Assembly (NCBI GenBank): GCA_007922195.1
Contig: ML681989.1
Coordinates: forward strand, 47,438,451 to 47,502,450
Length of the DNA: 64,000 nucleotides
Source: Podocnemis expansa
Lineage: Eukaryota > Chordata > Testudines > Podocnemididae
Direction: 5' to 3'
The position numbers were made by a program, and so were the translations under genes. Shown here in pieces: positions 1-11,523 of the stretch. Position 1 is the first letter of the stretch. Every line of letters begins with the position of its first letter. The notes beneath the pieces are model-generated. The model saw only the letters and a program-made list of their open reading frames with translations, was not told the origin of the DNA and ran no database searches.

Positions 1-1998
1 TTACAAATGGATCTAGGTGGCCCTGCTGCTTCTCCTAACCTGCTTCAAAGCTTTTATTTGTAGTGTAAGAATGTACACTTAAGACATCATGGCTTAATTT
101 ATCTTGTGGTCATTATTTATTAGTAGTTCAAGTAGATTTACTTCTGCATGTTACCTAAGACTAATTTGTGATAGCCTCCCCTTTTTCTCTGCTCTTGATC
201 TACTTTTCCTAGAATTTGTTATTTAGGATATCAAGAAATTGCATCTTGTCCAGATGTGACTTGACTTGGATTACACTCTCCTCAGTTTATAAAACGAAAA
301 AGGAGTCCTGTGGCCCTTAAAAACTAACAAATCTTTTTAATACGGGGGTCAACAGAGCCTGGACACCAGGTTGCCATGGTGCTGAAAGTTGGAAGCTGGT
401 GTCTAGAAGCCAGCTGTGCTCCTATTTATAAATGCCTGGGTTAAAAAGACAACCTTTGAAAAGTGCTCTGAAGGCCATCAGATTCAAGCTATTTTGGACC
501 CAGAAAGATCAAATGTGAACGCCAAAGAGCCCTATTGAAAAAGGTCTTGCCAGCAGGCTTCATCACCACAAAAGGGTGTGACAGCCCACTCCCCGAGATC
601 CAGTCCAGTGTCCCACATTACCCCCCCTCGATTCCCACTCCTGAGCCCTGATTTGCCCTGCTTTGCCAAGTGACCACTCACTTCTGAGTCAGTCCACTGC
701 AGCCTCTGGTCCCAAGCAGTAGCTGTAAGCTTTCTGGATACTCAAGGGACAGTCCCCAAGCAAGCACCTCCCCAACCCCAGGTACCACACAAGGAGTCAC
801 TGTCTATAGAGATTGGGACCCACTCCCAATCACCATACACTCAAGTCCATCTGTTTAACAAAGAAATAGATTGTGCCCAGCCTTCTTTCCTCATACCCCC
901 TAAAGATCACACAGCTTTAGACAAAACAACTACAAGTTTATTGATCTGATTATAATTCTAAGTAAGAAAATGGCCATTCAAGTCAGAATCATAATATGCA
1001 TGAATCAGGAGAGACCAGAGGGAAATAAAAGGTGAGACATGCATACTAACCTAATATTGCTACTCAAACTGACCTCAAAGTCCAAGTTTATGCTCAAGGT
1101 GTTTGGCTGTCAGATGTTGTGCAGCCAGTCTTTGCTTGGCACCAGGTGGGGCCTACATTGTGCTTGAAGTTGTTTCAAGATGGAGAGTCCCAGGCAAAAA
1201 GCTCCAAAAACTCTTCTACGTGTCTCCCTTTGTCCCCCCCCCCAACATACACACCTCCCCTTCTAGGCAGAGGTGATCCCTTTGTCCGAGTCTGAGCCAT
1301 CTCAGTTCCATATCTTTTCTGCATCCTCCGGGTGCTTGCTCACTTGCTGAGAGTAAGCTCTGTCTGTATCCTTCCCCCCACCCCCAGCCACGTTACAGAC
1401 CTGTGCACATGCAGAGGCTGTGGAAACATAGCATCAGAGTAGTCATGTCAACTAGGTTATAAGCATCCATAACGCAACCTTGAATTGCATAATTAGCATA
1501 AAAACATACAATCCCAGTGTATAAATGAACAGAAAAAATCATATAGATTATAGATGTGTACCCTGTGACACAGGGCCACAGCTTGACTGCCCCCTCTAAT
1601 CTCACCTGTGGAAATGTGGCACAGGGAGAAACTAAAACTGAAACTAAATTTAGTTTCCAGGACTCTCATACCTATGTTATCGGTACCAATATGTACTTCA
1701 CCCACCAGTGGCTCCTCTGTGACATTTACTGTGTTTGTCTTGTGAGTTCTGCCACCTTCCTACCCATTAGGCAACTCATCAAACAACTCTGAGTCACAAC
1801 AACCCCCAATTACTAATATTTTAAATGATTTAATGCCCAGTTGCCATAACGTAAATATGTGTCTCTGGTAAGCCCCTAGCTTGGAGTCGCTTCCTCAGTG
1901 TAAAAGGAATGATTTTTTCTTCTATTGGAATAGGATTTTTTCTCAGGGTTATTTGCCCTTCCATTTCAATATTCCCATCATAAGACCAGCTTCCTCAC
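1..1998. other. 3' flanking DNA, no gene recognised
   Basis: No reading frame here looks like a protein and no RNA gene is visible. A fragment of a dispersed repeat lies at 296-347. The stretch 560-1400 is C-rich and may be an old LTR or other repeat, but I cannot name it. A short C tract is present near 1238-1245. Confidence 0.5.
296..347 (+). repeat. fragment of 'GTCCTGTGGCACCTTAAAGACTAAC' type dispersed repeat
   Basis: The segment reads AGTCCTGTGGCCCTTAAAA then ACTAACAAATC. The same core recurs at 20217-20298, inverted at 20703-20745, and at 36116-36215. This is a short interspersed repeat common in turtle genomes; its class is not decided here. Only the middle of the unit is present. Confidence 0.6.
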
Positions 1999-2103
1999 TC
2001 AGATGATCAGGATTTCCAGTTCTGAAGTTGTAGTGTGGTCTAAAAGTCTGTCTTGATACATTTTGTCCATCAGGGGTCCACCAGCACCACTGGCTTCAAG
2101 ATA
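1999..2103 (-). other. possible small terminal exon or repeat-borne ORF
   Basis: On the minus strand a 34-residue open frame starts right after an acceptor-like sequence (a TTCTAAT branch-like site followed by TTGATTACCCAG) and ends in TGA at 1999-2001. The peptide contains GGPLMDKMYQDRLLDH and ends TSELEILII. I do not recognise it as a known protein. It is on the same strand as CFAP47 but 12.6 kb beyond that gene's stop codon. It may be a fragment of an old repeat that resembles an exon by chance. Confidence 0.15.
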
Positions 2104-4752
2104 CTGGGTAATCAAGTAGTTGAGCATTAGAAGGGAATCAGTTGCATTTATTTTTTTTTTAAAACACGAACAGAATTTTAGCATTAAACAAGAAAATAAT
2201 GCAGACTATAGACTGAAGCTACCTGCACCTGTCAAACTGTCATCTAGCTCAGTGATTCAGAGAATCATCACACTATTAGATGTTTGTTTTTTGGTCATAA
2301 CTGATGGACTATGCCATGAACAGTGTTAAAATGCTGAGTCAGTGCTATCCCTGTATGAGATACAAAATGCACACACTAATAATTAATACATTGATACAGT
2401 CTTCTTGCTACCCACACATTCACTTTGAATTTCCAAGCACAGATCTACCCACCCACACATTCATCTTGAATTTCCAAATGCATTGCTCAGCAACTATGTA
2501 TTTATTTTACGTTTCAAGGTACATAGATCAGCAATTCCCATAGTTTTGCTTGAGGCATATGCATGTCAACCCCAGTTACTTGTGCATGGTACAGGCAAAT
2601 GTTATACTTAGTATGGCCATAATTTTCAAAAGTAGATATTAATTTTGGATGGTCAGTAAGTACACCCAATGGTCTTATTTATTTTCCATAGGTGCTATGC
2701 AGCCAGAACTCCTTTGGCCCCAGTCTTCCGAAGTTTATGTTGTCAAACAACTAAGGCCCCCCTAAAATGAACTGACACTTGAAAAAACACATCTGTCTAC
2801 ATATGCACATCATATCACTGGTATCTTACATGTATTCCTTTAAAGTCTATGTACTGATACACTGAAAGGATTTTTTTCTACAAATAGAACATTCTCAAGA
2901 AGTAAAAAGCCCAGGTGAGATGCACAGCCCACAGGTACCTCTCAGGAGGTTCCTGTTTCTTCTTGGTCAAGTGCAGTGGTCAGTCTTCTGTTTTAGTGCC
3001 ACTCTATACCTGGAAAGTGCTAAGACCACACCTAAAGTTGCTAAAGGTGGCATATTTATTTTGATTTTGATTTGAAATGGTTCTGGTTATTATTGCAGTA
3101 TGTATCTACTGTGTAATGAAGTTTGTAAACTACATAGGAACAGCTCAGAGCATTGTCATTCCCCAAAACAGAATCACATTTAACTGAAATACCCTTTTGA
3201 CATTTCTGCTCACCCAATGCAGCTGGCAACATTGAAGTTAATTTGAAGAACAGCAGAATTTGACATCTGTGGTGCTTGATTGCCCTCTTATATATTGCTC
3301 CTGTGTAGTCAAACTTGTGCCATCCTGATTTGGTAGCATTTTAGCACTCATGGTGCACTGATGTAAATGAGTACCAATGAGTAAGGAAGAACTAGGCTCT
3401 ATGGGCTTGTAAGGGCATGGAATCCATTGCTTGTGAGCACCCTTTTTGATTGGGTGTGCCTTCAGTCTTTCAACAATCCCAGTCCTGGTATCAGGCTGTA
3501 CCCTTGGCCTTTCTTCATGGAGGCAGCAGTTTTGCATTCTTGGTCTGTTCTGAGCCCAGATGTCTCAAAGGGCCACTAAATAGTTCAAATCCTCTTCTGG
3601 AGATTTATTGGTGTCCAATTGAGACCACTTCCTCATGGCCTATGCAGTGGGGTGGGGGGAGACCTGTGCCTGTGCCTAACTACTATTCTGGATCCCAGCT
3701 TGAGGATGCTAATAACCTTTTAATGAAACTGCTTTCAGTTCTGTGGCCACTTCTCTGTTGCCCCAGGTGAAGCCTGATGCTTCACTCTTAGCTCAGGGCT
3801 CTTCTAGGTGCAGGCCCAGCAGCCAAGGAAGAGCTCTTGGTCTTCCAGTCCTTGCTAGCACTGAGCTGTCCATGGTGCTGCAGTACCATTTGGCCTGCCT
3901 GGAGCACCAGCGGCTTCATTTCTCTGGCTGCAGTAAGGACCTGCCCACCTCTGGATTTGCATCTTCTGCCCTTCTGGACCCTGATTAGCTACACCCTGCA
4001 ACCTCTCTGATTTGCTAGCCCTTTGCAGACTCTCCCTGACAGTCTGTTCCCTGTACAGTTTCTGGAGGCTGCTCAGGGGCCTTAGTTCCACTGTTCCTTT
4101 ACTCGTATGGGAGTGGGAGTACCCTGAGGCCTCCAGAAATGAGCTGATGAGTCTAGTCCATCCCATTGCAAGCCTGGATTCATCCCTGAAGGAGTTATGC
4201 CCCTAAATCCCTATATAGGAATCTAAATCCCAGAATCAGGTCCCACTGAGATGCACAAAATGTCTCAGCTGCCAAACTCTGTAGGAACCTAAACTAATTT
4301 GCAGCCTTGACTTTTTGTAATGACTTCTGTCAGCAATTATATTTTTGCTGTAGAAGTTTTCTTCATGCCTGGTTCTGCCTGTGAGCATTCACTTTGCAGC
4401 CCCATGTTAGGCATCCAGTTGCCTATACTACAGAACAATTCATGAAGAGTGGGAAGACAGCTGTTCCTCTGCTTACCTCAACTGTGGGACCAATCCAGAA
4501 AGGGTGCTCAGATCTGGCTTCACACGCTGGGGTCCTATGGAGCAGGTTACAGTAAATGGCATGGGAGAGGATTTTGATCACTTCCCTCATAACTTTTAGC
4601 TTGGTGCTGAAGGTACTCCTCACCTGGGTTGTGGAAGCCCCCTCCCCCGTGATTCAAGTCTCCTCCACCTCAGAGGAAGAAGAAATTTGAAGCGGGATCT
4701 ACAGCCTTTCAAGCCCTGACCACTGTGATATTGGCTATGGACAGGATCTGAG
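2104..4752. other. gene-free flank, unclassified
   Basis: No gene is seen. The part from about 3430 to 4240 is richer in G+C and C/T than its neighbours and gives several overlapping open frames on both strands, none protein-like. An old LTR is possible but no paired ends or target duplication were found. Confidence 0.4.
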
Positions 4753-4964
4753 CTTTCACTGTGAGTGTTCTAACTACCAAGCTACGGAGTCATTGGCTAT
4801 CTTAAGCAAGGAACCACCTAGAGTGCTATTTTTGTGAATCCCATTCTAAGGCACCTGTTACTCCACATGCATTGTACAGGGCTCTGTGAATCCCAGTGGT
4901 TTTCCAGACACCTAAGTGGTAGGTATGACTGTGCTCATTGTCAGCATGCTTGTTTCTTTGTGAA
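4753..4964 (+). repeat. dispersed repeat, copy A of an inverted pair
   Basis: This about 210 bp segment matches the reverse complement of 6892-7090 along almost its full length, including the blocks CTAACTACCAAGCTA, GAATCCCAGTGGTTTTCCAG and TCATTGTCAGCATGC. The reverse complement of its start (TAGCTTGGTAGTTAGAAC) resembles a tRNA A box, a pattern also seen near 50.5-50.9 kb. The class of the repeat is not assigned. Confidence 0.75.
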
Positions 4965-6891
4965 GGATGCAGAGAAATCTTGCACCAGAGAACATGCTTG
5001 ACAAATTCTCTCTCCTTTCTCTCCTTCACTCTTTCTAGCTAGCATCTGCCCTTCATACTGTGACCTTGCTGCATTATTAATGCACCATGGGCTCCCAATT
5101 AAAATATCTTGTTACAAGCTAGGTGTCCCATCAGTGGTGCAGTGACTGAAAGAGGGTAAACTATGGAAGAATATGTTTCACATCAGTGGAAACGGCAGAG
5201 GCAGGAGATGAATTGGATTCCTTTTAGATGAATCTTTTATGGATCAGCAGATTTATTCAAAGTTATTTAAAAAGCAGTTAACATTCCATTAGCAACAAAC
5301 TGTGATCTGTGTCAGCACTAAGACACTGTTCAGTCATTTATTCTAGAACTAGAAATCTCTGCAGGGAGAAATACAAGTATTAAATCTCTTGCAGGCAGTT
5401 AAATACCAAGGCAAAACAAAGGAGTTTATCTTTTAGATTCTAAATGTTAGGCCTGCCTCTTTGGGTCCTATTTACATATTTGGGTTTTTGTGATTTTTTT
5501 TTTTTAAGTTTTGTTACTTACTCCGTGAAAGTGAAAAACCAAAGTTATCATTTTCTAAATAGTTCAGGCTTGTGATGAAAGGTAGTTTTTGTTGTGTGTG
5601 TGTGTTTTTTTTTTAAGCAGAGACTTGGCTGCTGCAGTGTCATTTCAATCAAGCTGGAACATTGTTGGCTCAGCATTATGTCTTCTGCAAATCCGGCTTG
5701 GGTCCCAAAGACCTGGCTCAAAATAATACGTTCTCTGGCTGCCTTGAAAGGGAGCAATTTGTGGGCCCATCCACCGATGTGCTCTTTCCCTGAGCCTTCC
5801 CCAGGAGGAAGTGTTTACATCTTCAAATCTCCTTATCATAACAAAATTTGTGCTGAAGTGTATGGCAGTTTTGTCTTAATAAGGGCTGCTGAATTTGGAT
5901 CTGAATATTTCCATATTGCAGTTTTTGTGTTCTAACTCCTTGCATCCAGCTTTTTATTTGTGTTGTGAACCACAGCTGCTAGAGCAGCCACGTAAGACTG
6001 TGGGCAGCTGGGTGTATGACAGAACAGTTTGCAAGACTCTCTGAGTTATACAGATACTACCTGATGACCAGCTGGGCGCATGATTGGGGGTAGAGGTGGC
6101 AGAGAGGAGAGTATGGGATGCAGGACATAAAAGGTGCCTCAGGAACATCCTTGTCCCATTCTTCATGCCTGGTCCTGTGCTAAGTACAGCTCATCAAGCA
6201 TTTCATACCTGCTTTTTACATTCAAGGCAGGAGTGTAACTGTACAGTGCTTGCATTATAATTTCTTTGTATTTCTATCAAACAAGATGCTATAGAGCTAA
6301 CACGTAGTAACCAGCAGCAGCTCTACCAGTTCCATCCACAGCATAAGCATAATTATAAATGCATCCATACCCAAAATAAAGCGGACGATCTTGCTTTTGG
6401 GGGATTTTTTAAAAACATTGTATTGTAAGGGAACAGCATAATTCCAGGAAGGCATAGAAAAGCAAATGCTTGAAATAACACAGAACTTAGGTCTATTGTT
6501 ACTAGTTAGTCAAACCAGAATTGGGTGTAATAAATCAACTTATAAACACATAACAGGAAGACCTAGGTGAATCAGTCTCTATATACTGCAAGTCCATCAG
6601 TTGTATTGCTGTAGTGTAGGTGATATGGCAATGGAAGATTATTTTTTCTGTTAATACAGTTTAATTCACTTCCTTGAGAGGGGTTAGTTAGGTCAAAAGA
6701 AAAAATTCTTCCATCAGTACAGCACCCTCTGTATCCTGCCAAGCATTCAGACTCTGATTTCTGGGATTGGAAAAGAAAGATGGAGAGAGAAATGGAACAG
6801 TAGTATCCACAGAGAAGCCAATGTTTCCGAGTTCCTGTCCTCCTCTGTTGTCCACAATGAGCATGTACTTATAGGGTTAGATTCACAAAGA
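4965..6891. other. gene-free spacer between the inverted repeat copies
   Basis: No gene is recognised. A T-run and a short GT stretch lie at about 5490-5615. The 113-codon open frame at 5594-5935 has no recognisable domain and starts inside the GT/T tract. Confidence 0.45.
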
Positions 6892-7090
6892 AACAGGCAT
6901 GCTGACAATGAGCACTGTCACCCATAACACGTAGGTATCTGGAAAACCACTGGGATTCACACAGCCCTGCACAATGTATGTGGAGTGACAGGTGCTTCAG
7001 AATAGGATTCACAAAAAATAGCACTCGAGGTGGCTCATTGCCTAGGATATCCAATGACTCTATAGCTTGGTAGTTAGACCACTCACAAAG
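6892..7090 (-). repeat. dispersed repeat, copy B of an inverted pair
   Basis: This is the opposite-strand partner of 4753-4964, roughly 85% alike by eye. The two copies are about 1.9 kb apart and face each other. A 118-codon open frame on the minus strand across it is a by-product of the repeat and is not conserved in copy A. Confidence 0.75.
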
Positions 7091-7960
7091 AAGCTTCTTG
7101 CATCTTGTTGTCAAACTCTGGTGCTGAGCACTGAGAGGCTCTTGGAGTAAGAGGACCAGTGACACAGTCTGGTATGGCAATTTGCGTGTTTCCTCATGTG
7201 ATTCCTCTACAGTGATGTGGGGCACTTCCTAGTTACTCTTAATTTGTACTATGCCTTTCATGTCTTCCTGTGAATTACTCTGGTAGCTGTATTGATCCTC
7301 AGATATTAGAGAACAAAGTGCGTGAGGTAACATCTTTTATTGGATCAACTCTCACCAACAGAAGTTAGTTCCATAAAAGATATTACTTCACCCCCGACTC
7401 CAAAAATCATTTGTCAGTTAGAAAAGAGCTATTGAGTTATCATTTGGTATAAGATTTTAGGATTTGCTTCTGTGGGACATAAAAAGGCGTGCACATATTT
7501 AAGTGATAGGGGCTATCTTTATGTACTTAGAACAATCTGAGACTCATATGGTATGTCCGCTTGAAGAACAAGAGCTATTTGAGAGTATAGTTTGTGATGG
7601 AGAAGCATATGTAGTCTTTGCTTTTGGGATGATGATTTCTTCAAACATCTAGTAATCCAAGTATTTTGCAGGGTCACTGAATCTTTCAGAGGCCTTGTGA
7701 AAGAGTATGAAATGCCTGGCTTGTGGTATAATTTGGGGTTCCATTTAAATTTCCTTATGTTTGATGGTAAATTGAGCTGTGACACAAATTAGCTATTTCC
7801 TTTACAATATTGGAAGGATCTTTTACTTAAAGTATTTATATTTAGTAGTGAGACTTCTCTTTTGATCTCCCCTGATAACAGAATAGTATCTGAATTCTTC
7901 ATTTATTTTAGATTATAGGCGATTTAAGGGATGTGCTTTTGTTATTGAGAATTATTGTCT
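7091..7960. other. gene-free flank
   Basis: No gene, RNA or named repeat is recognised in this AT-rich stretch. Confidence 0.45.
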
Positions 7961-8337
7961 GGCTATACCAGGGCTGTCAAACATGTGGCCCCTATTCCAG
8001 CTCCATGGGACCACACTCTCCCTAACAGATATATATATAGAGCGAGAAAGAGAGAGAATGTGGTATTGCAAACCCAGAGCTCCGCAATGCCATGAGAACA
8101 TCAGGTCTTGCAATATTGCAGAATGCTGGGTATGTGAGATTGAGCTCTGCAAGACCAGACTCTCTCCCTAATAGAGCGAGAGGTGTCGCAGAGTGCAGTC
8201 TGGCATACGCAGGACTCTGTTATGCTGGGAGAGAGCCATAGTATTTTGATTTATGGTATATATACGGCCCACTTGAAGTGCATTTAAGTCAAATCCGGCC
8301 CACCATAGCAAATGAGTTTGACACCTCTGGGCTATAC
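7961..8337. mobile_element. non-autonomous hAT element with exact 8-bp target duplication
   Basis: The element runs from 7969 to 8329 (361 bp). It starts CAGGGCTGTCAAAC and ends with the near inverse GTTTGACACCTCTG. It is flanked on both sides by the identical 8-mer GGCTATAC (7961-7968 and 8330-8337). CAG-like ends, imperfect short inverted termini and an 8-bp duplication are the hallmarks of the hAT superfamily. It carries no transposase frame. A short AT and GA simple repeat lies inside at about 8028-8056. The exact duplication implies a fairly recent insertion. Confidence 0.9.
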
Positions 8338-9627
8338 CAAAAAGATAGGAGACATTTCACAAGATTTTAATCAGGTCCTAACTTTATTATTTGATTCTGG
8401 GACTGTCCAGCAGATAGAAGCATACAGCGCAAGTAACCTCATGTTCATTCAATGACTTCCTGAGGGGCTTCTGTCAGCCCTCCCACCTCCTTTTTCCATC
8501 CAGGTCCCTCAGGCAATCCATTACTGGAAGCTTACCATTCACCCCCATTGTAGGAGGTTTAAGATGAGCTATAAGAATGGGGAATTGGCTCCCCACCACC
8601 CTATTCCATTCCATTAACACACACCTCTTTTATATGTCCTTTACCAACCAACTTATCTGGTCAATGAAAACTTTCCCTGTGGAGTATCTGTACTCAGCAT
8701 GCTCCAAGGAGAAAGGGGAATTCACTGCATTGCAAACCCTTCCACTCATCCAGATTTCAGGGATGAGTCAGTGTCATCCTTTGTCCCCTTTTGAAGCAGT
8801 TTCACCTCTTTGATCTTCCCCCAGCCATAAAGCACTGCTCCCTTCATTCAGCTACCAGCCAAATCACTCTCTCCCTGCTTAAAGGTGCAGTGTATCACAC
8901 TGCCAGCTTTTTAACCATTAGATTTTGAGAGCAAATTGTTCTTAATGGCCGTGAGTGATCAAATGTTTCTAACAATTCTCAATAAACACATATTTCCCCT
9001 GTGCATAGATGGAATTTTTCTATCTTAAGATAGATTTCTGAGTGAACTACTCCTTTTTTCACGTTCTTGTCCTTCTAAAGGAGAGTTGAACATGAGAAGG
9101 GCATTGTGGTATGCCAAGTGGAGTGCAGTCAGGCATGTAAGGCAAGATGTGTTCTTATCAGTGTTGTTCTATGTACGGCACTGATATCAGTTTGGCTGCA
9201 CATGTGAGTCTCTGAAGTTGTGTCCTCTCAGGATTACCCCTGGGTCAAGTCTCTAGTGGGAACTCCATTAGCTCAGCAATCTAGAGACTGGCTTGGATCT
9301 TAAGCAGGAACTGAGTTTTAGCTTGGTGATCCTAAGCCAAGGTGTTCCTTTAGTTAACACTTTGGGGTTACCTTTGGCTCAAATCTTAAGTGGGAACTTA
9401 GTTAGCCCAGTGATTTGGAGCCTACGCATACACTGTGCAGAAGAGGTAAACTGAGGAAACACTCACAATCAAGGAAATCAACATGACCATGGATCTTTGA
9501 AGAAATGGAAGTGCCAGGCTAGGCTTTATTGCAATGTAGCACTATGGCAAACAATCCATATCAACAGGTTTGTTGGCAGCACTGGCATTCTCAATGCAAT
9601 GGAACAGTTCAACTGACAGCAGAACTT
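8338..9627. other. gene-free flank with a degenerate tandem repeat
   Basis: No gene is recognised. Three diverged copies of a unit of about 55-65 bp lie at 9231-9286, about 9287-9336 and 9366-9420. Shared blocks are CTTAAG, GTGGGAACT and the TTAGC/CAG segment. Confidence 0.45.
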
Positions 9628-10484
9628 GCTGTCACCAATGTTCCCTCTAAGCTGCGCAGCCACATGGCCATGCAGCCCCCAGCACTGCCTGGCACAGGGA
9701 ACACTGCTGGCCGCACACGGCTGGCAGCTGCACTCTCTGCCCAGAGAGCAACTCTGAGCTGGGAGTTTTTAAAACTCCCAGCTCAGAGTCAGCTCTCACT
9801 GAGCATGTGCAGAGTCTTTGAGCATGCTCAGTGAGAGCTCCTCCAGCCAGAGGAGTGGTGGGGTGCCAGGCCATGCTGCTCCAGCAGCCAGCTAAGGGGG
9901 CCCTAACTATCCCCCCTTGCAACTCCCAGGGAAGGAGATGGGGGGGTGCCATGGACAGTCAGGGCCGGAAGCTGTTTTGTCCGCCTGCCCACCCGGCCTC
10001 TTGGGAGTGGGGCAGTGCAGCCAGCCCAGCCTACCCCCAGCCAGCCATGCCTCCCTGAGGGGCAGAGAGTACTCTCACTGAGTTCCAGTTTGTGGGGTCA
10101 GGGCCCTGGAGCAGCCTGTTCCCAAAGAGTTTGGGCTGCTTTGCCCCTGGCCCACCCAGGCCATGGATCAGGCCCATTCAGGCCGGGGGAGCTGGGGATG
10201 AAGCAGCCCAAACTTTTTGGGAGCGGTCCACTCCAGGGCCCTGACCGTGCATGCTGGACCTCAGTGCCAGCCCCCTCTACACCCTGGGAAGGCGCTGCCA
10301 GCTGGGGGTAGGCTGGGCTGGCTGCTCTGCCCTGCTGCCAGGAGGCAGGGCAGTCAGTGGAGCCTGAGCAGGAGGGGGCAGGATCGGCCCTGCGGGGAGC
10401 AGGATGAGGCCTGCGGGGAGCACACAGCGAGCAACATATGTTGCTCAGGTGCGTTGGGCCCTTAGAGGGAACACTGGCTGTCAA
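9628..10484. mobile_element. GC-rich non-autonomous hAT element
   Basis: The element spans 9636-10476 (841 bp). Its ends are CAATGTTCCCTCTAAG and CTTAGAGGGAACACTG, inverted copies of each other. The flanks are GCTGTCAC (9628-9635) and GCTGTCAA (10477-10484), a 7/8 target duplication. The body is strikingly G+C rich compared with its surroundings and contains two stacked perfect hairpins (9752-9788 and 9791-9839). Several long open frames on both strands follow from the base composition and have no transposase-like content. Confidence 0.88.
9752..9839. repeat. two adjacent perfect hairpins inside the hAT element
   Basis: The first hairpin has 18-bp arms (9752-9769 and 9771-9788, starting CTCTGAGCTGGGAG) around a single T. 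The second has 17-bp arms (9791-9807 and 9823-9839, AGCTCTCACTGAGCATG) around a 15-base loop. Both arm pairs are perfect. Confidence 0.95.
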
Positions 10485-11094
10485 CCCCTTGATTGTATGA
10501 AGTTTGGGCTCCAGGGCTTCTATTCTTAAACCCTTCTCGGATCTACTGATTCAGCGCCCTTCGGGATCCAAATTTACCTTGATTGGTTCACATACCCCTT
10601 CCTTGATGCCACTCATCAATTTGATAGGTTCATGCATCACTGGACATCTCCATTCATCAAGGTACCAGTTTGGACTGAAACCATGCCTTACCTCCTTGGT
10701 GCTAGGCTGACCCAACACTTTCAGGTACTTTTCCATGTATCATACTAATTACAATTTCAGCTTGTTTCTTGCCAATTCCAGTGAAGTTGAACTTCACAAT
10801 TTGTTTCGTGTCTGTATCTTCAGTTCAGGCCCATTGTACGTTCCATTCAGGCCCACTGTTGAAGTACTTTGTTAGGCCTTTGACCAACACCTAGACACTT
10901 CTAATCATTTTTCCTATTTTAATCTTTTACTTTCTCCTAGAAGAGTGACAGCCAAAGTAAAACACTCTGTCCCATCCTCTCTTCTGCAGATTCTTTGCAC
11001 TTCTTGTTTATGGTGGGCAGAAGGAGTACTGAAGAGTTTGAAGTTGTCACTCTTATCCTATTAGATTATTATTGTAACAGTATGAAGTAGCAGT
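10485..11094. other. gene-free flank
   Basis: No gene or named repeat is recognised. The sequence may be part of an older repeat into which the hAT element inserted. Confidence 0.4.
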
Positions 11095-11523
11095 GGCTAA
11101 GTCTACATTAGCAAGCTTAGTTCAGACTTGCTTAGTCCTATCTAGGCAGTGCCTGGTTAGTTTGAACTAATTGCGGCTTCTTAGTTTGAACTAACTTTTT
11201 AGTTCAAACTAGCCACATTTTTTTTTTTAATTTCGAACTAACTTTTTAATTAGAACTAAAAGTTAGTTCTAACTAAAAAACATGGTTAGTTCAAACTAAC
11301 CGCTTATTTCAAATTTATTTAGTTCGAACTAGCACAACTACATCATACTAGTTCAAACTAAGTTCAAACTAACCATCTGAGCTAACATGTTTGAACTAAG
11401 CTTCGCTAAAATTTGCTAAATTTTTTTTAGTTTGAGCTAGGCAAAGTCTAGTGTACACAGGGACCAAATTAGTCCAGATTAAGCCTCCTCAATCCAGACT
11501 AATTTGCTAGTGTAGACATAGCC
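11095..11523. mobile_element. palindromic MITE with TGTCTACA-type ends
   Basis: The element starts GGCTAAGTCTACATTAGC and ends GCTAGTGTAGACATAGCC, inverted copies of each other. The interior is built of many repeats of AGTTCGAACTA-like and AGTTCAAACTA-like words in both orientations, so each strand can fold on itself extensively. Related copies lie at 15613-15794, 24450-24796 and 40281-40363. The flanking triplets AGT and TGT may be a decayed 3-bp target duplication. No coding capacity is seen. Confidence 0.85.

Noticed and set aside
560..1400. LTR of an endogenous retrovirus
   Set aside because: A TGTGACAGCCC start was considered, but no matching end, target duplication or internal gene was found.
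5594..5935. 113-codon plus-strand frame
   Set aside because: It begins in a GT/T-rich tract, has no domain and a competing frame lies on the other strand.
9529..10484. Several overlapping open frames of 75-128 codons on both strands
   Set aside because: They follow from the G+C-rich body of the hAT element, contain no domain and overlap one another on both strands.
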